From NCBI RefSeq assembly GCF_018131105.1, contig NZ_JAFCJI010000002.1, positions 682,001-746,000 of the forward strand: a stretch of DNA of 64,000 nucleotides, read 5' to 3'. The notes beneath the pieces are model-generated. The model saw only the letters and a program-made list of their open reading frames with translations, was not told the origin of the DNA and searched no databases. Source of the DNA: Bradyrhizobium manausense. Lineage in GTDB: Bacteria; Pseudomonadota; Alphaproteobacteria; Rhizobiales; Xanthobacteraceae. A program made the translations under genes and the position numbers. How positions within the stretch are numbered: position 1 is the first letter of the stretch; every line of letters begins with the position of its first letter. Positions 15,980 through 25,169 of this stretch are shown one piece after another.

Positions 15980-16615
15980 ATGAGCACAAGCAACGTCAAT
16001 GTCGTCGCCCACCCCCTGGTCCAGCACAAGCTTTCCCTGATGCGGGAGAAGGATCGCTCGACCAAGAGCTTTCGCGAGATCCTGAACGAGATCGGGATGC
16101 TGCTCGGCTACGAGGTGACGCGCGACTTGCCGCTGGAGCTGGTCGAGATCGAGACCCCGATCTCGCCGATGCAGGCGCCGAAGATCGCCGGCAAGAAACT
16201 CACGCTGGCGCCGATCCTGCGTGCCGGCGTCGGCTTTCTCGACGGCATGCTGGCGCTGATGCCCTCGGCCCGCATCGCCCATATCGGGCTCTATCGCGAC
16301 CCCGAGACATTGCAGGCCGTGGAATATTACTTCAAGGCGCCGCAGGACCTGTCGGACCGCACCGTGATCCTGATGGACCCGATGCTGGCGACCGGCAATT
16401 CGGCCTGCGCCGGTGCGTCCCTGCTCAAGGACCGCGGCGCCCGCGATATCCGCTTCGTCTGCCTGCTGGCGGCGCCGGAGGGCATCGCGAAGTTCGAGAG
16501 CGAACATCCTGATGTGCCGATCTGGACCGCCGCGATCGACGAGTGCCTCAACGATCACGGCTATATCGTACCGGGCCTCGGCGACGCCGGCGACCGGATG
16601 TTCGGCACCAAGTAG
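15980..16615 (+). CDS. upp: Uracil phosphoribosyltransferase
   Basis: This 211-residue cytoplasmic enzyme makes UMP from uracil and PRPP in pyrimidine salvage. The PRPP-binding loop is VILMDPMLATGNSA (about residues 132-145), and the uracil-binding region near the C-terminus reads YIVPGLGDAGDRMFGTK, as in the family. The LRAG motif (APILRAGVGF) lies at about 75. The length is normal. It stands alone between the unknown cluster and an acyl-CoA synthetase gene that starts 33 bases later. Confidence 0.95.
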   Translation: MSTSNVNVVAHPLVQHKLSLMREKDRSTKSFREILNEIGMLLGYEVTRDLPLELVEIETPISPMQAPKIAGKKLTLAPILRAGVGFLDGMLALMPSARIAHIGLYRDPETLQAVEYYFKAPQDLSDRTVILMDPMLATGNSACAGASLLKDRGARDIRFVCLLAAPEGIAKFESEHPDVPIWTAAIDECLNDHGYIVPGLGDAGDRMFGTK

Positions 16616-16648
16616 ACAGGTTGGCGCGATCGGGTTACTTCCGTTGCC

Positions 16649-18217
16649 ATGCACGCCGACGACACTTCACTGCAATCGCTGATCGGATCGGAGACATCAG
16701 CCGATCCCGCCTTCGTGTTCGACGGCTCGCCCGTCTCGCGCGCGGAGTTTTCAGGCAAGATCGCACAAACCGCAGGCTGGCTTGCCGCGCAAGGCATCGG
16801 CAAGGGCGACGTGGTGGCGGTCTGGCTGATCAATCGGGTCGAATGGATCACGCTGCTGTTCGCCGCGGCCCGGCTGGGCGCGATCGTTGCCGCCGTCAAC
16901 ACGCGCTACCGCAGCGCTGAAGTCGCGCATCTCCTCAAGCTATCCGGCGCGAGGCTGCTGGTGGTCGAGGCGGCGTTCCGCTCGATCGATTTCGCTTCCA
17001 TTCTCGCCGACATCGCCAGGGACGAAGTGCCCGCGCTGCGGAAGCTTGCGGTGGTCGGCGCGGATACGATCTCCGTGCAATGGCCCTGCGTGCGCTTCGA
17101 TGCCTTCGACAAAGCCTATCCGCCCGCTCCCACCCAGAGCGACATCGACCTGCCCGTGCTGCTCTACACCACATCAGGCACGACCAGGGGGCCGAAGCTG
17201 GTCGCTCATTCGCAGCGAACGCTGGCGACCCACGCCAAGTCAGTTGCCAAGGCGCTCCAGCTCTCCCCGCAGCGTCACTCGCTGCTGGCCATGCTGCCGT
17301 TCTGCGGCACCTTCGGCATGACGAGCCTGCTCGGCTTCATCGCAGCCGGCGCAACGATCCACGTACTCGACGCCTTCGAGGCGGCACCCGCGCTGAAGAT
17401 CCTCCGAGAGCATGAAATCACGCACGCCTTCGGCTCCGACGAGATGTTCCGCCGCATCCTTGCGCTGACCGACGCGCCGCGGCCATTCCCGCATCTCGAA
17501 GTCTGCGGCTTCGCGGCGTTCCAGCCCGGCTGGCGCGAGTTCGCTGTAGCGGCCGAAGCGCGCGGCTTGGTGCTGTTCGGCCTCTACGGCTCCAGCGAGG
17601 TGCAGGCGCTGTTCTCGATCGCCCGCCCCAGTGACACCTTCGCCAATCGTATCGGGGGCGGCGGCTGGCCGATGTCACCTGACGCAAAGGTCCGCGTGCG
17701 CGACACCGAGACCGGCGAACTTGCCGTTCCCGACGTCTCCGGTGAGATCGAGATCCGCGCGCCGTCATGCTTCCTCGGCTACTTCCACAACCCCGAGGCG
17801 ACGCGCGATGCCATGACCACGGATGGCTTCTTCCGCACGGGCGACATCGGCCGTATCCGCGATGGCGCTTTCGTCTATGAAACTCGCGCGGGCGATGCCA
17901 TGCGGCTTGGCGGCTTCCTGGTTGCGCCCGGCGAGATCGAGGACGAGCTCAAGTCATGCGCCGGTGTTGCCGATGCCCAGGTCGTCGCGATCGATCTGAA
18001 GGGCCAGGCGCGCTGCGTCGCCTTCGTGATCCCGGCGGGCATTCCGCCGCAACAGGAGGTGCTGACGGCACGCCTGCGTGAACGGCTCGCCAGCTACAAG
18101 GTCCCGGCACGCGTCTATATCGTGGATACCTTCCCCGTTACCGACAGCGCCAACGGCGTCAAGATCCAGCGCGCAAAACTCCGCACCATGGCGATGGAGC
18201 GGGTCGCCGCCGAATAG
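16649..18217 (+). CDS. AMP-dependent acyl-CoA synthetase
   Basis: The 522-residue enzyme belongs to the ANL superfamily, which activates a carboxylic acid with ATP and then forms the CoA thioester. The nucleotide-binding loop is YTTSGTTRGPKL (about 173-184), the A5 motif is GLYGSSE, and the hinge is GDIGRIRDG. The catalytic C-terminal lysine lies in NGVKIQRAKL. The substrate cannot be told from sequence. It faces the acetyl-CoA-hydrolase-family gene tail to tail and may feed the adjoining CoA-ester pathway. Confidence 0.85.
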   Translation: MHADDTSLQSLIGSETSADPAFVFDGSPVSRAEFSGKIAQTAGWLAAQGIGKGDVVAVWLINRVEWITLLFAAARLGAIVAAVNTRYRSAEVAHLLKLSGARLLVVEAAFRSIDFASILADIARDEVPALRKLAVVGADTISVQWPCVRFDAFDKAYPPAPTQSDIDLPVLLYTTSGTTRGPKLVAHSQRTLATHAKSVAKALQLSPQRHSLLAMLPFCGTFGMTSLLGFIAAGATIHVLDAFEAAPALKILREHEITHAFGSDEMFRRILALTDAPRPFPHLEVCGFAAFQPGWREFAVAAEARGLVLFGLYGSSEVQALFSIARPSDTFANRIGGGGWPMSPDAKVRVRDTETGELAVPDVSGEIEIRAPSCFLGYFHNPEATRDAMTTDGFFRTGDIGRIRDGAFVYETRAGDAMRLGGFLVAPGEIEDELKSCAGVADAQVVAIDLKGQARCVAFVIPAGIPPQQEVLTARLRERLASYKVPARVYIVDTFPVTDSANGVKIQRAKLRTMAMERVAAE

Positions 18218-18238
18218 GCAGACCAAAATTCAGAGCGC

Positions 18239-19480
18239 TCAGCGATCGCCGCTTAAGCCTCGGAGCTGCGCCGACAGCGCATCGCGGTGCTCGGGCGCAG
18301 CGATCGCGACCATGCGGCGCGCGCGCTCTGCGAGGCCGCAGTTGCGCAGCTCGGCGACACCCCATTCAGTGACGATGGCATCGACGTCGGCGCGGGGCGT
18401 CGTCACCGTTTCGACATGGGCGACGATCCGGCTGGTCCCATCCGATGCCGTCGCCGGCAGCGCGATGATCGCCCGTCCGCCAGCAGACGCATTGGCTCCG
18501 CGCACAAAATCGAGCTGACCGCCGATGGCCCCGATCGCCACGCCGTTCAGCGTCTCGGAATTCACGCTGCCGTCGAGCCCGACCTGAAGTGCAGAGTTGA
18601 TCGCGACCAGCCGGTTGATCCGCGCCAGCACGCCTTGGCCGTGCGTGTAGGACGTCGGCCGCACCGCGACTGATCTGTTCTCATGCACGAAGCGATAAAG
18701 CCGTTGCGTGCCGATCACCTGATTGGTGACCGTGATCCCCGCATCGATCCCCTTCTCCGCATTCGTCACCGCTCCGCGCTCGATCAACTCGACGACGGCA
18801 TCGTTGATCAGGCCGGAATGAATGCCGAGATTGCGTGCGTGCGAGAGCGAGGAGAGGATCGCATCCGGAATGCGGCCGACGCCGAATTGAAGCGTGCTGC
18901 CGTCGACAATCAGGTCCGCCGCGTGCGCAGCGATGCGCCGGGAAATATCATCGAGCGGCGGCGAGGCCAATTCAACCGGCGGACGCCGGGCCATCACCCG
19001 CATATGGATCGGCACATCTTCAGCCCATGCTGCCCCAAACGTAAAGGGCGCATCCGGGTTGAACTCGGCAATGACAAGGCGCGCACCCCGCGCGGCATCA
19101 ATGACATAATCGTTGGAGAGGCTGGCACTGAGCCGCCCGTCGCCGGATTCCGCAAGCTGAACCAGGACGACATCAGCCTTGTGGCGACGCGAGGCAAAGT
19201 CGGCGCAGAAGGCGCTGTAGTTGCTCGGGATCACGTCGAGCCGCCCCGCCTTGGCCAGCCGCCGCGCGTTGCCGATCACGCCATAGCTCTGGAACGAGAC
19301 GTTGGGCGGGCAGGTCGCGGAGAACGTCTCCGAGAAGATCGGCCCGACCATCATCCGGAACGCCGGCAGCTGTCCGGCCTGCGCCATCAGCGCTTCGGTC
19401 AGGGTGACCGGCTCGGCCGTCGCCTGACCGCACACCACGAGGTCGCCGTCACGGATCAGGCCGGAAAAGTCAGGGGTCAT
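18239..19480 (-). CDS. Acetyl-CoA hydrolase/transferase family protein
   Basis: The protein (413 residues from the ATG at 19480; a GTG at 19501 would add seven) resembles 4-hydroxybutyrate and itaconate CoA-transferases across its length, with FGVGRIPDAIL and LGIHSGLINDAVVEL. In characterised members the second motif reads HTEM and supplies the catalytic glutamate; here it is HSGL, with glycine at about 223. Activity as a classical CoA-transferase is therefore doubtful. It is the last gene of the leftward unit with the acyl-CoA dehydrogenase, 25 bases downstream of it. Confidence 0.75.
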   Translation of the reverse strand: MTPDFSGLIRDGDLVVCGQATAEPVTLTEALMAQAGQLPAFRMMVGPIFSETFSATCPPNVSFQSYGVIGNARRLAKAGRLDVIPSNYSAFCADFASRRHKADVVLVQLAESGDGRLSASLSNDYVIDAARGARLVIAEFNPDAPFTFGAAWAEDVPIHMRVMARRPPVELASPPLDDISRRIAAHAADLIVDGSTLQFGVGRIPDAILSSLSHARNLGIHSGLINDAVVELIERGAVTNAEKGIDAGITVTNQVIGTQRLYRFVHENRSVAVRPTSYTHGQGVLARINRLVAINSALQVGLDGSVNSETLNGVAIGAIGGQLDFVRGANASAGGRAIIALPATASDGTSRIVAHVETVTTPRADVDAIVTEWGVAELRNCGLAERARRMVAIAAPEHRDALSAQLRGLSGDR

Positions 19481-19505
19481 CGATCCCGCCAGCAAGTCCA
19501 CCCTT

Positions 19506-20672
19506 CTAGTACGACTTGGCGAGGCCCAGCACCTTCTCCGCGATGAAGCTCAGCGCAAGCTGCGGGCTGACCGGGGCGATGCGCGGGATCAGGACTTCGC
19601 GCAGGTAGCGCTCGACGTGGAACTCCTTGGCGTAACCAAAGCCGCCATGGGTCATCACCGCCTGCTCGCAGGCATGATATCCGGCTTCTCCGGCGAAGTA
19701 CTTCGCGGCATTCGCGCCGGCCCCGCACGGCAAACCCTTGTCATATTGCCATGCCGCCTGCATCACCATCAGCCACGCCGCCTCGAGCTCGACCCAGTTC
19801 ACCGCGAGCGGATGCTGGATGCCCTGATTTTTGCCGATCGGCCGATTGAACACGACGCGCGTCTTGGCGTATTCGGTCGCGCGCGACAGCGCGAGCTTGC
19901 CGAGGCCGACCGCTTCCGCCGCGATCAGGATGCGCTCGGGGTTCATGCCTTCGAGGATGTACTGGAAGCCCTTGCCCTCTTCGCCGATACGGTCCTCCAT
20001 CGGGATCTCGAAATCCTCGAAGAACAGCTCGTTGGAATCGACGATCTTGCGGCCCATCTTCTCGATTTCGTGGACCTTGATCCTGTTGCGGTCGAAATCC
20101 GTGTAGAACAGGCTGAGGCCGTGCGTCGGCGAACGCACCTCTTCCAGCGGCGTGGTGCGCGCCAGCAGCAGGATCTTGTGCGCGACCTGCGCGGTCGAGA
20201 TCCACACCTTCTGGCCGTTGACGATGTAGCGGTCATTCTTGGCGACCGCGCGGGTCTTCAGCTGCGTGGTATTGAGGCCGGTGTTGGGCTCGGTGACGGC
20301 GAAGCATGCCTTCTCGCGGCCCTCGACCATCGGCGGCAGCATGCGCTTGCGCTGCTCCTCGGTCCCAAACACGACGACCGGATTGAGGCCGAACACGTTG
20401 ATGTGCACGGCGGAAGCGCCGGACATGCCGGCACCGGATTCCGCGATCGTGCGCATCATGATCGCAGCTTCGGTGATGCCAAGCCCCGAGCCGCCATATG
20501 CCTCGGGCACACAGATGCCGAGCCAGCCGGCATCAGCCAGCGCCTTGTGGAAGTCATGCGGGAAGCCGCCGTCGTGGTCCTTCTTCAACCAATAGGCATC
20601 GGGAAATCCTTCGCAGATCTTGGCGATGGCATCGCGAATGGCTTCCTGCTGATCGGTGAGCGCGAAATCCAT
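19506..20672 (-). CDS. Acyl-CoA dehydrogenase
   Basis: This 388-residue FAD enzyme oxidises an acyl-CoA to the enoyl-CoA. FAD- and substrate-contacting motifs are FAVTEPNTGLNT and GQKVWIST. The usual base in the C-terminal YEGTSEI motif is missing: the aligned stretch reads IAPVSPQL. A glutamate occurs instead at E246 (NPERIL), the position used by isovaleryl-CoA and long-chain dehydrogenases. This may point to a branched or dicarboxylic substrate, which is inference. It lies between the TRAP transporter genes and the CoA-hydrolase-family gene on the same strand. Confidence 0.9.
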   Translation of the reverse strand: MDFALTDQQEAIRDAIAKICEGFPDAYWLKKDHDGGFPHDFHKALADAGWLGICVPEAYGGSGLGITEAAIMMRTIAESGAGMSGASAVHINVFGLNPVVVFGTEEQRKRMLPPMVEGREKACFAVTEPNTGLNTTQLKTRAVAKNDRYIVNGQKVWISTAQVAHKILLLARTTPLEEVRSPTHGLSLFYTDFDRNRIKVHEIEKMGRKIVDSNELFFEDFEIPMEDRIGEEGKGFQYILEGMNPERILIAAEAVGLGKLALSRATEYAKTRVVFNRPIGKNQGIQHPLAVNWVELEAAWLMVMQAAWQYDKGLPCGAGANAAKYFAGEAGYHACEQAVMTHGGFGYAKEFHVERYLREVLIPRIAPVSPQLALSFIAEKVLGLAKSY

Positions 20673-20693
20673 GATGGTCTCCTTGTGGAGGCT

Positions 20694-20720
20694 CTCAAGC
20701 GCAATGACGTTGCGCTTGAG
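20694..20720. terminator. Perfect 11-bp stem-loop after the dctM-like gene
   Basis: CTCAAGCGCAA pairs with TTGCGCTTGAG around a five-base loop. It lies between the TRAP permease gene and the acyl-CoA dehydrogenase gene. No T-run follows on the minus strand, so it may be an mRNA-stabilising hairpin rather than a terminator. Confidence 0.45.
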
Positions 20721-20733
20721 GTTCGTTTGTTAC

Positions 20734-20776
20734 GCATGATCTGCGGAAAACCACTGCACAGTTTTCCGGATCATGC
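20734..20776. repeat. GCATGATC...GATCATGC palindromic repeat
   Basis: The arms GCATGATC and GATCATGC enclose a second pair, CGGAAAAC and GTTTTCCG, around the loop CACTGCACA. I recognise the pattern as a common dispersed repeat of rhizobial genomes. It lies just downstream of the dctM-like gene. Confidence 0.65.
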
Positions 20777-20785
20777 CGTGGAAAC

Positions 20786-22075
20786 CTAGCGCCCCATCTG
20801 AGAGGGCAGCCAGAGGATGATAGACGGAAACGCCACCAGGATCGCGATTGCAATCAGGTGCGCGATGAAGTGCGGCAAGGTGCCGTGGAACACCTCCGCC
20901 ACCGGCCGCTTGGCGTAGCGGGCGACGATGAAGCAATTCAGGCCAACCGGCGGCGTGATCATGCCGACCTCGGCGGTGACGATCTTGATGACGCCGAACC
21001 AGATCGGATCGAAGCCGAGAGTCTTGATCAGCGGCAATACGATCGGGACCGTCAGCACCAGGATCGCGATCTGGTCCATGAACGAACCCAGCACGATGTA
21101 GCCGCACAGGATCAGCGTGATGATGATCCAGCGCGAGGTCGGCAAGGAGCCGATCCAGGCGACGAGGTCCTGCGTCACGTGCGTGAGCGTGAAGAAATAG
21201 CCGAAGATCGAGGCACCGACGAGGATCATGATGATCATGCAGGTGCCGTGGCAGGCGCGCAGCAGCGTCTTGTAGAGCGAGGTCGGCGTGATCTTGCCCT
21301 TGACGATCGCGAGCAGGAAGGCTCCGAACGCACCGAAAGCCGAAGCTTCTGTCGGCGTCGCGACGCCGAGATAGATCGTGCCTGTCACGATCGAGAACAG
21401 CACCACCATCGGCGAGACCTGCCACAGCAGCGCGAACTTCTCGCGCCACGGCACCGATTTCGCGGCCGGCGCGCGCGACGGGTCCTGCCAGACCAGGAAG
21501 TAGATCGTCGCCATGATGGTGAACGTCACCAGGATCGCGGGAATGATGCCGCTGATCAGCAGCTTGCCGATGTTCACTTCGGCGAGCAGGCCGAAGATGA
21601 CGAGCGCAACGCTGGTCGGCAACAGCATCGACAGCGTACCCGAGATCGCGACCACGCCGGCGGCCATCTTCGGCTCGTAGCCCTGGCGGATCATCGCGGG
21701 AAGACTGGTCGAGGACAGCGTCGCGGCCGACGCCGTCGAGGTGCCGCAGATCGCGCCGAAGCCGGCGCCAGCAAGCGCGGTGGCCATGCCGAGCCCGCCG
21801 GGGACACGGCCGACCCAGGCCGAGGCCGTCTTGAACAGATCGTCCGCGACACCGGATAGCAGCACGAGGTCCGCCATCAGCAGGAACATCGGGATGGTGA
21901 TGAGCTCGTAGGCGGAGACCGTCGAGAGCGGCGCAGTTTCCAGGATGCCTGATAGCGTCGGAAAGCCACCGACCATGACGAGGCCGACCGAGCCGGAAAA
22001 CGCCATGGCGAAACCCACGGGCGTACCGAGCGCAAGCAGGCCGAACAGCAGAGCGAGAACGATGAGAGGTGTCAT
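20786..22075 (-). CDS. TRAP transporter large permease (DctM type)
   Basis: This 429-residue inner-membrane protein has about twelve hydrophobic spans and is the ion-coupled channel part of a tripartite ATP-independent periplasmic transporter. Family landmarks include GFGAICGTSTASAATL and PTEASAFGAFGAF near the middle and TPPVGLNCFI near the C-terminus. Its partners are the small permease gene 12 bases upstream and the binding protein gene. Such systems commonly import C4-C6 carboxylates, in keeping with the CoA-ester genes around it. Confidence 0.93.
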   Translation of the reverse strand: MTPLIVLALLFGLLALGTPVGFAMAFSGSVGLVMVGGFPTLSGILETAPLSTVSAYELITIPMFLLMADLVLLSGVADDLFKTASAWVGRVPGGLGMATALAGAGFGAICGTSTASAATLSSTSLPAMIRQGYEPKMAAGVVAISGTLSMLLPTSVALVIFGLLAEVNIGKLLISGIIPAILVTFTIMATIYFLVWQDPSRAPAAKSVPWREKFALLWQVSPMVVLFSIVTGTIYLGVATPTEASAFGAFGAFLLAIVKGKITPTSLYKTLLRACHGTCMIIMILVGASIFGYFFTLTHVTQDLVAWIGSLPTSRWIIITLILCGYIVLGSFMDQIAILVLTVPIVLPLIKTLGFDPIWFGVIKIVTAEVGMITPPVGLNCFIVARYAKRPVAEVFHGTLPHFIAHLIAIAILVAFPSIILWLPSQMGR

Positions 22076-22087
22076 GAAGGCCAGCCG

Positions 22088-22642
22088 TTACTCGAAACCA
22101 CGCGCTTCGCCGACGCCCGTCACCGGCGGCAGCGGATAGAGGTCGCGGCCGCTGACGAGACTCAGCACATTGCCGACCAGCTGGAGCGCCAGCCGCAGCA
22201 CCAGCACACCGCAGCCAAACGGCACCAGCGCCGCCGAAATCCAGGTCGGCCAGGGAATGGCGCCTGAAAGCACGTCGTGCTGCTCGTAATTCTCCAGCGC
22301 GCGCGCAAAGCCGACCTTGCAGATCAGGACGAACACGAACAGGCCGGCGAGCGCGGTGACGATTTCGGACAGCCGCCGCCCCGCCGGGGAGAAGCGCGAC
22401 AACAGGATATCGACGCCGACATGGACATGTTCGCGCAAGGCATCCGACAGCGTGAAGAAGAACACGCCCGCGAGCAGATAGAGCCCGATCAAGTCATAGG
22501 TGAAGGAGAACGGGCTGTTCAGCACATAGCGCATGAACACGTCGGTGACCACGAGCACCATGATCACGAACATGAAGAACACCGCAATCACCGTCAACGC
22601 GCGCTCCAGCGCGCCGAGCACTTGCCCTGCCCGTTCGATCAC
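22088..22642 (-). CDS. TRAP transporter small permease (DctQ type)
   Basis: The 184-residue protein has four membrane spans and the DctQ pattern VTDVFMRYVLNSPFSFTYDL near residue 40. It couples with the large permease. The start is a GTG at 22642 because AGGGAGA lies about eight bases upstream; the open frame continues right but reads into the end of the binding-protein gene. It lies between the binding protein and large permease genes on the minus strand. Confidence 0.9.
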   Translation of the reverse strand: MIERAGQVLGALERALTVIAVFFMFVIMVLVVTDVFMRYVLNSPFSFTYDLIGLYLLAGVFFFTLSDALREHVHVGVDILLSRFSPAGRRLSEIVTALAGLFVFVLICKVGFARALENYEQHDVLSGAIPWPTWISAALVPFGCGVLVLRLALQLVGNVLSLVSGRDLYPLPPVTGVGEARGFE

Positions 22643-22668
22643 GTCGTGTCTCCCTGTTCGTTTCAGGA

Positions 22669-23694
22669 TTACTTGTTGCCGGCGGCCAGCAGGTCTTCGA
22701 ACTCCTTCAGCGCGGCAGAGGCCTGCTTGCCGCGGCTGTCGAGGCCGGCCGCCCATTCGTGGCCGACGCCCTTGAGCTTGTCCTTCATTTCGGCGCGCGT
22801 CGCCTCCGGCAGCGGATCGAAGGTGACGCCTTCGTCCTGCATCTGCTTCTTGGTGACCGCGCCTTCCTTGTCGACGTCGGCGCAGGCCTTCGGCGTGATC
22901 GCCTCGGAGGCTTCGTTCATCGCCTTCTTCACGTCGTCGGGCAGCTTGTCCCAGATCGACTGGTTGATGGAATAGGCCACGATGAAGCTGCCGAAGCTGA
23001 CGCCTTCGGTGGCATGCTTGACCAGCTTGTCGAGTCCGTAAGCCACGACGCTGTCCAGCGGGAACAAGAGACCGTCCATCGTGCCGCGCGAGAGCGACTC
23101 ATACGCATCGGGCGCAGCCATGCGCACCGGCACGGCGTTGAGCGCGCGCAGCGTGAGATCCTGCGCGCCACCGGTGGTGCGCAGCTTCAGGCCTTGCATG
23201 TCCTTGACCGTTTCGACCTTGGACTTGACGGTCCAAACCTGATACGGCGGCAGCACCACGGCCATCAGCAGCTTGATCTTGTTGGGCGCGTATTCCTGCT
23301 TGGCCAGCACGCCTTCGCGCGCGCTCTTCCAATAAGCGAGCGTGCCCTGGCAGCTGGTCGCGAACGCGCCGGGCAATTGCGCGACTTCCGACAGCGGCAT
23401 CTTGTCTGAGACGTAGGATGGCCCGATGTAGCCGATGTCGACGACGCCCGACTGCGTCAGCCGCAGCATATCGGCGGCTTTGCCGATCTGCTGGTTCGGA
23501 TAATAGGTGAAGGTCACCGCGCCGTTGGTGCGCTTGGTGACGTCGTCCATCCAGGGCTTGAGCATCAGGCGGACGAGATAATGTCCGGCGGGGAAGCTAT
23601 CGGCGACCTTCAGCTCGAGCGCCTGCGCCTGTTGTGTCGAAACCGGCAGCGACAGAGCGAGCAAAGCTGCCGCCCGGACCAGATTCTTCTTCAT
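22669..23694 (-). CDS. TRAP transporter substrate-binding protein (DctP type)
   Basis: This 341-residue periplasmic protein has a signal peptide (residues 1-25, cleaved near AQA-LE) and then LKVADSFPAGHYL. The central arginine-containing motif LKLRTTGGAQDLTLRALNAVPVRM matches the DctP family, where an arginine binds the substrate carboxylate. It is the first gene of the leftward unit and is transcribed away from the class III CoA-transferase gene; an AT-rich region with repeats lies between. The ligand is unknown but likely a small organic acid. Confidence 0.92.
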   Translation of the reverse strand: MKKNLVRAAALLALSLPVSTQQAQALELKVADSFPAGHYLVRLMLKPWMDDVTKRTNGAVTFTYYPNQQIGKAADMLRLTQSGVVDIGYIGPSYVSDKMPLSEVAQLPGAFATSCQGTLAYWKSAREGVLAKQEYAPNKIKLLMAVVLPPYQVWTVKSKVETVKDMQGLKLRTTGGAQDLTLRALNAVPVRMAAPDAYESLSRGTMDGLLFPLDSVVAYGLDKLVKHATEGVSFGSFIVAYSINQSIWDKLPDDVKKAMNEASEAITPKACADVDKEGAVTKKQMQDEGVTFDPLPEATRAEMKDKLKGVGHEWAAGLDSRGKQASAALKEFEDLLAAGNK

Positions 23695-23787
23695 GTCGTT
23701 CTCCCTGACGCGTCCCGCGCCGAAGGCAGCAGCCGCTGGCTGCCAGACCGTTCGGCCTTCGCTCCATTTCTTGCTTGATGAAAATGT

Positions 23788-23904
23788 ACATATACGTGAA
23801 TTTATATGTCAAGTATATGAACTATGCATAGGGCCATGCACCATATGGCGAGCCACCTGAATTGACATGCTCAAAATATGAACTCTAACTCCACGTATAT
23901 GAAT
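23788..23904. promoter_or_regulatory. AT-rich divergent operator region with TATATGAA repeats
   Basis: An inverted repeat ACATATA (23788-23794)/TATATGT (23803-23809) is followed by three direct copies of a TATATGAA-like unit at 23813-23822, 23874-23883 and 23895-23904. The region is much richer in A and T than its surroundings. It lies between the TRAP binding protein and CoA-transferase genes, so it is the likely binding site for the IclR regulator encoded at 26495. Confidence 0.6.
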
Positions 23905-23921
23905 TGATCCAACGAGGCCCC

Positions 23922-25124
23922 ATGGGACCGCTCGCCGGCTTCACCATTCTCGACCTGACCTCGGTGCTGATGGGCCCCTATGGCACACAGGTGCTGGCCG
24001 ACATGGGCGCCGACGTCATCAAGGTCGAAAGCCCCGAGGGCGACATCGTTCGCCAGATCGGTCCCGGCCGTACGCCCGGCATGGGCGGGATGTTCCTCAA
24101 CGCCAACCGCGGCAAGCGCAGCATCGTGCTCGATCTGAAGAAGCCGGAAGCGCGCGAGACGCTGCTGCGGCTGGCCAGGAGCGCCAATGCGCTGGTCTAT
24201 AATGTGCGACCGCAGGCGATGGCGCGGCTCGGTCTCGACTACGAGACGCTGGCCGCGATCAATCCGGCGCTCGTTTATGTCGGCGCGTTCGGCTACGGCC
24301 AGTCCGGCCCCTATGCCGCCAAGCCCGCTTACGACGACCTGATCCAGGGCGCCGCCACGATCCCCACGCTGTTAGCTGCTGCCGGCGATGGCACGCCGCG
24401 CTACGTCCCCGTCACCATCGCCGACCGCATCGTCGGCCTGATGATGGTCAACGCGATCATGGGCGGCTTGATGCACCAGCAGCGCACCGGCCAGGGCCAG
24501 CGCATCGACGTTCCGATGTTCGAATCCATGACCGAGTTCGTGCTGGTCGATCATCTCGGCGGCCTGACTTACGATCCACCGCTCGACCACGGCGGTTACG
24601 CCCGCCTGCTCTCGCGCTATCGCCGGCCCTACAAGACCAGCGACGGTTATCTCTGCGTACTCATCTACAACGACAAGCATTGGCGCAGTTTCTTCGAGGC
24701 GATCGGGCAGCCGCATTTCCTCGAGCAGCCGCGCTTTTCCAACCACGCCGCACGTACAAGACACATCGACGAGATCTACGAGGAAATCGGCCACATCTTC
24801 GCAACGCGCACCACCGCGGAATGGCGCGAGTTGCTGGAGCGCGCCGACATTCCGGTGATGCCGATGCACACGCTGGAGACGATCCTGGACGATCCGCATC
24901 TCAAGGCGATCGATTTCTTCAAGACGGTGGACCACCCCGTCGAGGGCCGCGTCCGCCAGATGCGCGTGCCCTCGACCTGGAGCGTGACCCAGCCGGAACC
25001 GGCTGGCCCGGCGCCGGCGCTCGGCCAGCACGGCCGCGACATTTTGCGCGACGCCGGCTTCTCCACTGAGGAGATCGAGCGGCTTGCGGAGCAGAAGGCA
25101 GTTCATCTGGCGCCGCCGCCCTAA
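23922..25124 (+). CDS. Class III CoA-transferase (CaiB/BaiF family)
   Basis: This 400-residue enzyme moves CoA between carboxylic acids. The N-terminal GPLAGFTILDLTSVLMGPYGTQ stretch and the TGQGQRIDVPMFES region fit the family. D168 in IADRIVG aligns with the catalytic aspartate of formyl-CoA transferase. The start at 23922 (ATG with GAGG five bases upstream) is preferred to a TTG at 23904. It heads the rightward unit with MaoC, CitE-like and IclR genes, so it probably activates the acid imported by the TRAP system. Confidence 0.9.
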   Translation: MGPLAGFTILDLTSVLMGPYGTQVLADMGADVIKVESPEGDIVRQIGPGRTPGMGGMFLNANRGKRSIVLDLKKPEARETLLRLARSANALVYNVRPQAMARLGLDYETLAAINPALVYVGAFGYGQSGPYAAKPAYDDLIQGAATIPTLLAAAGDGTPRYVPVTIADRIVGLMMVNAIMGGLMHQQRTGQGQRIDVPMFESMTEFVLVDHLGGLTYDPPLDHGGYARLLSRYRRPYKTSDGYLCVLIYNDKHWRSFFEAIGQPHFLEQPRFSNHAARTRHIDEIYEEIGHIFATRTTAEWRELLERADIPVMPMHTLETILDDPHLKAIDFFKTVDHPVEGRVRQMRVPSTWSVTQPEPAGPAPALGQHGRDILRDAGFSTEEIERLAEQKAVHLAPPP

Positions 25125-25169
25125 AGCCAGGCGCCGCCCAATTCGTACGACGACAGGGAGGAAACCGCG

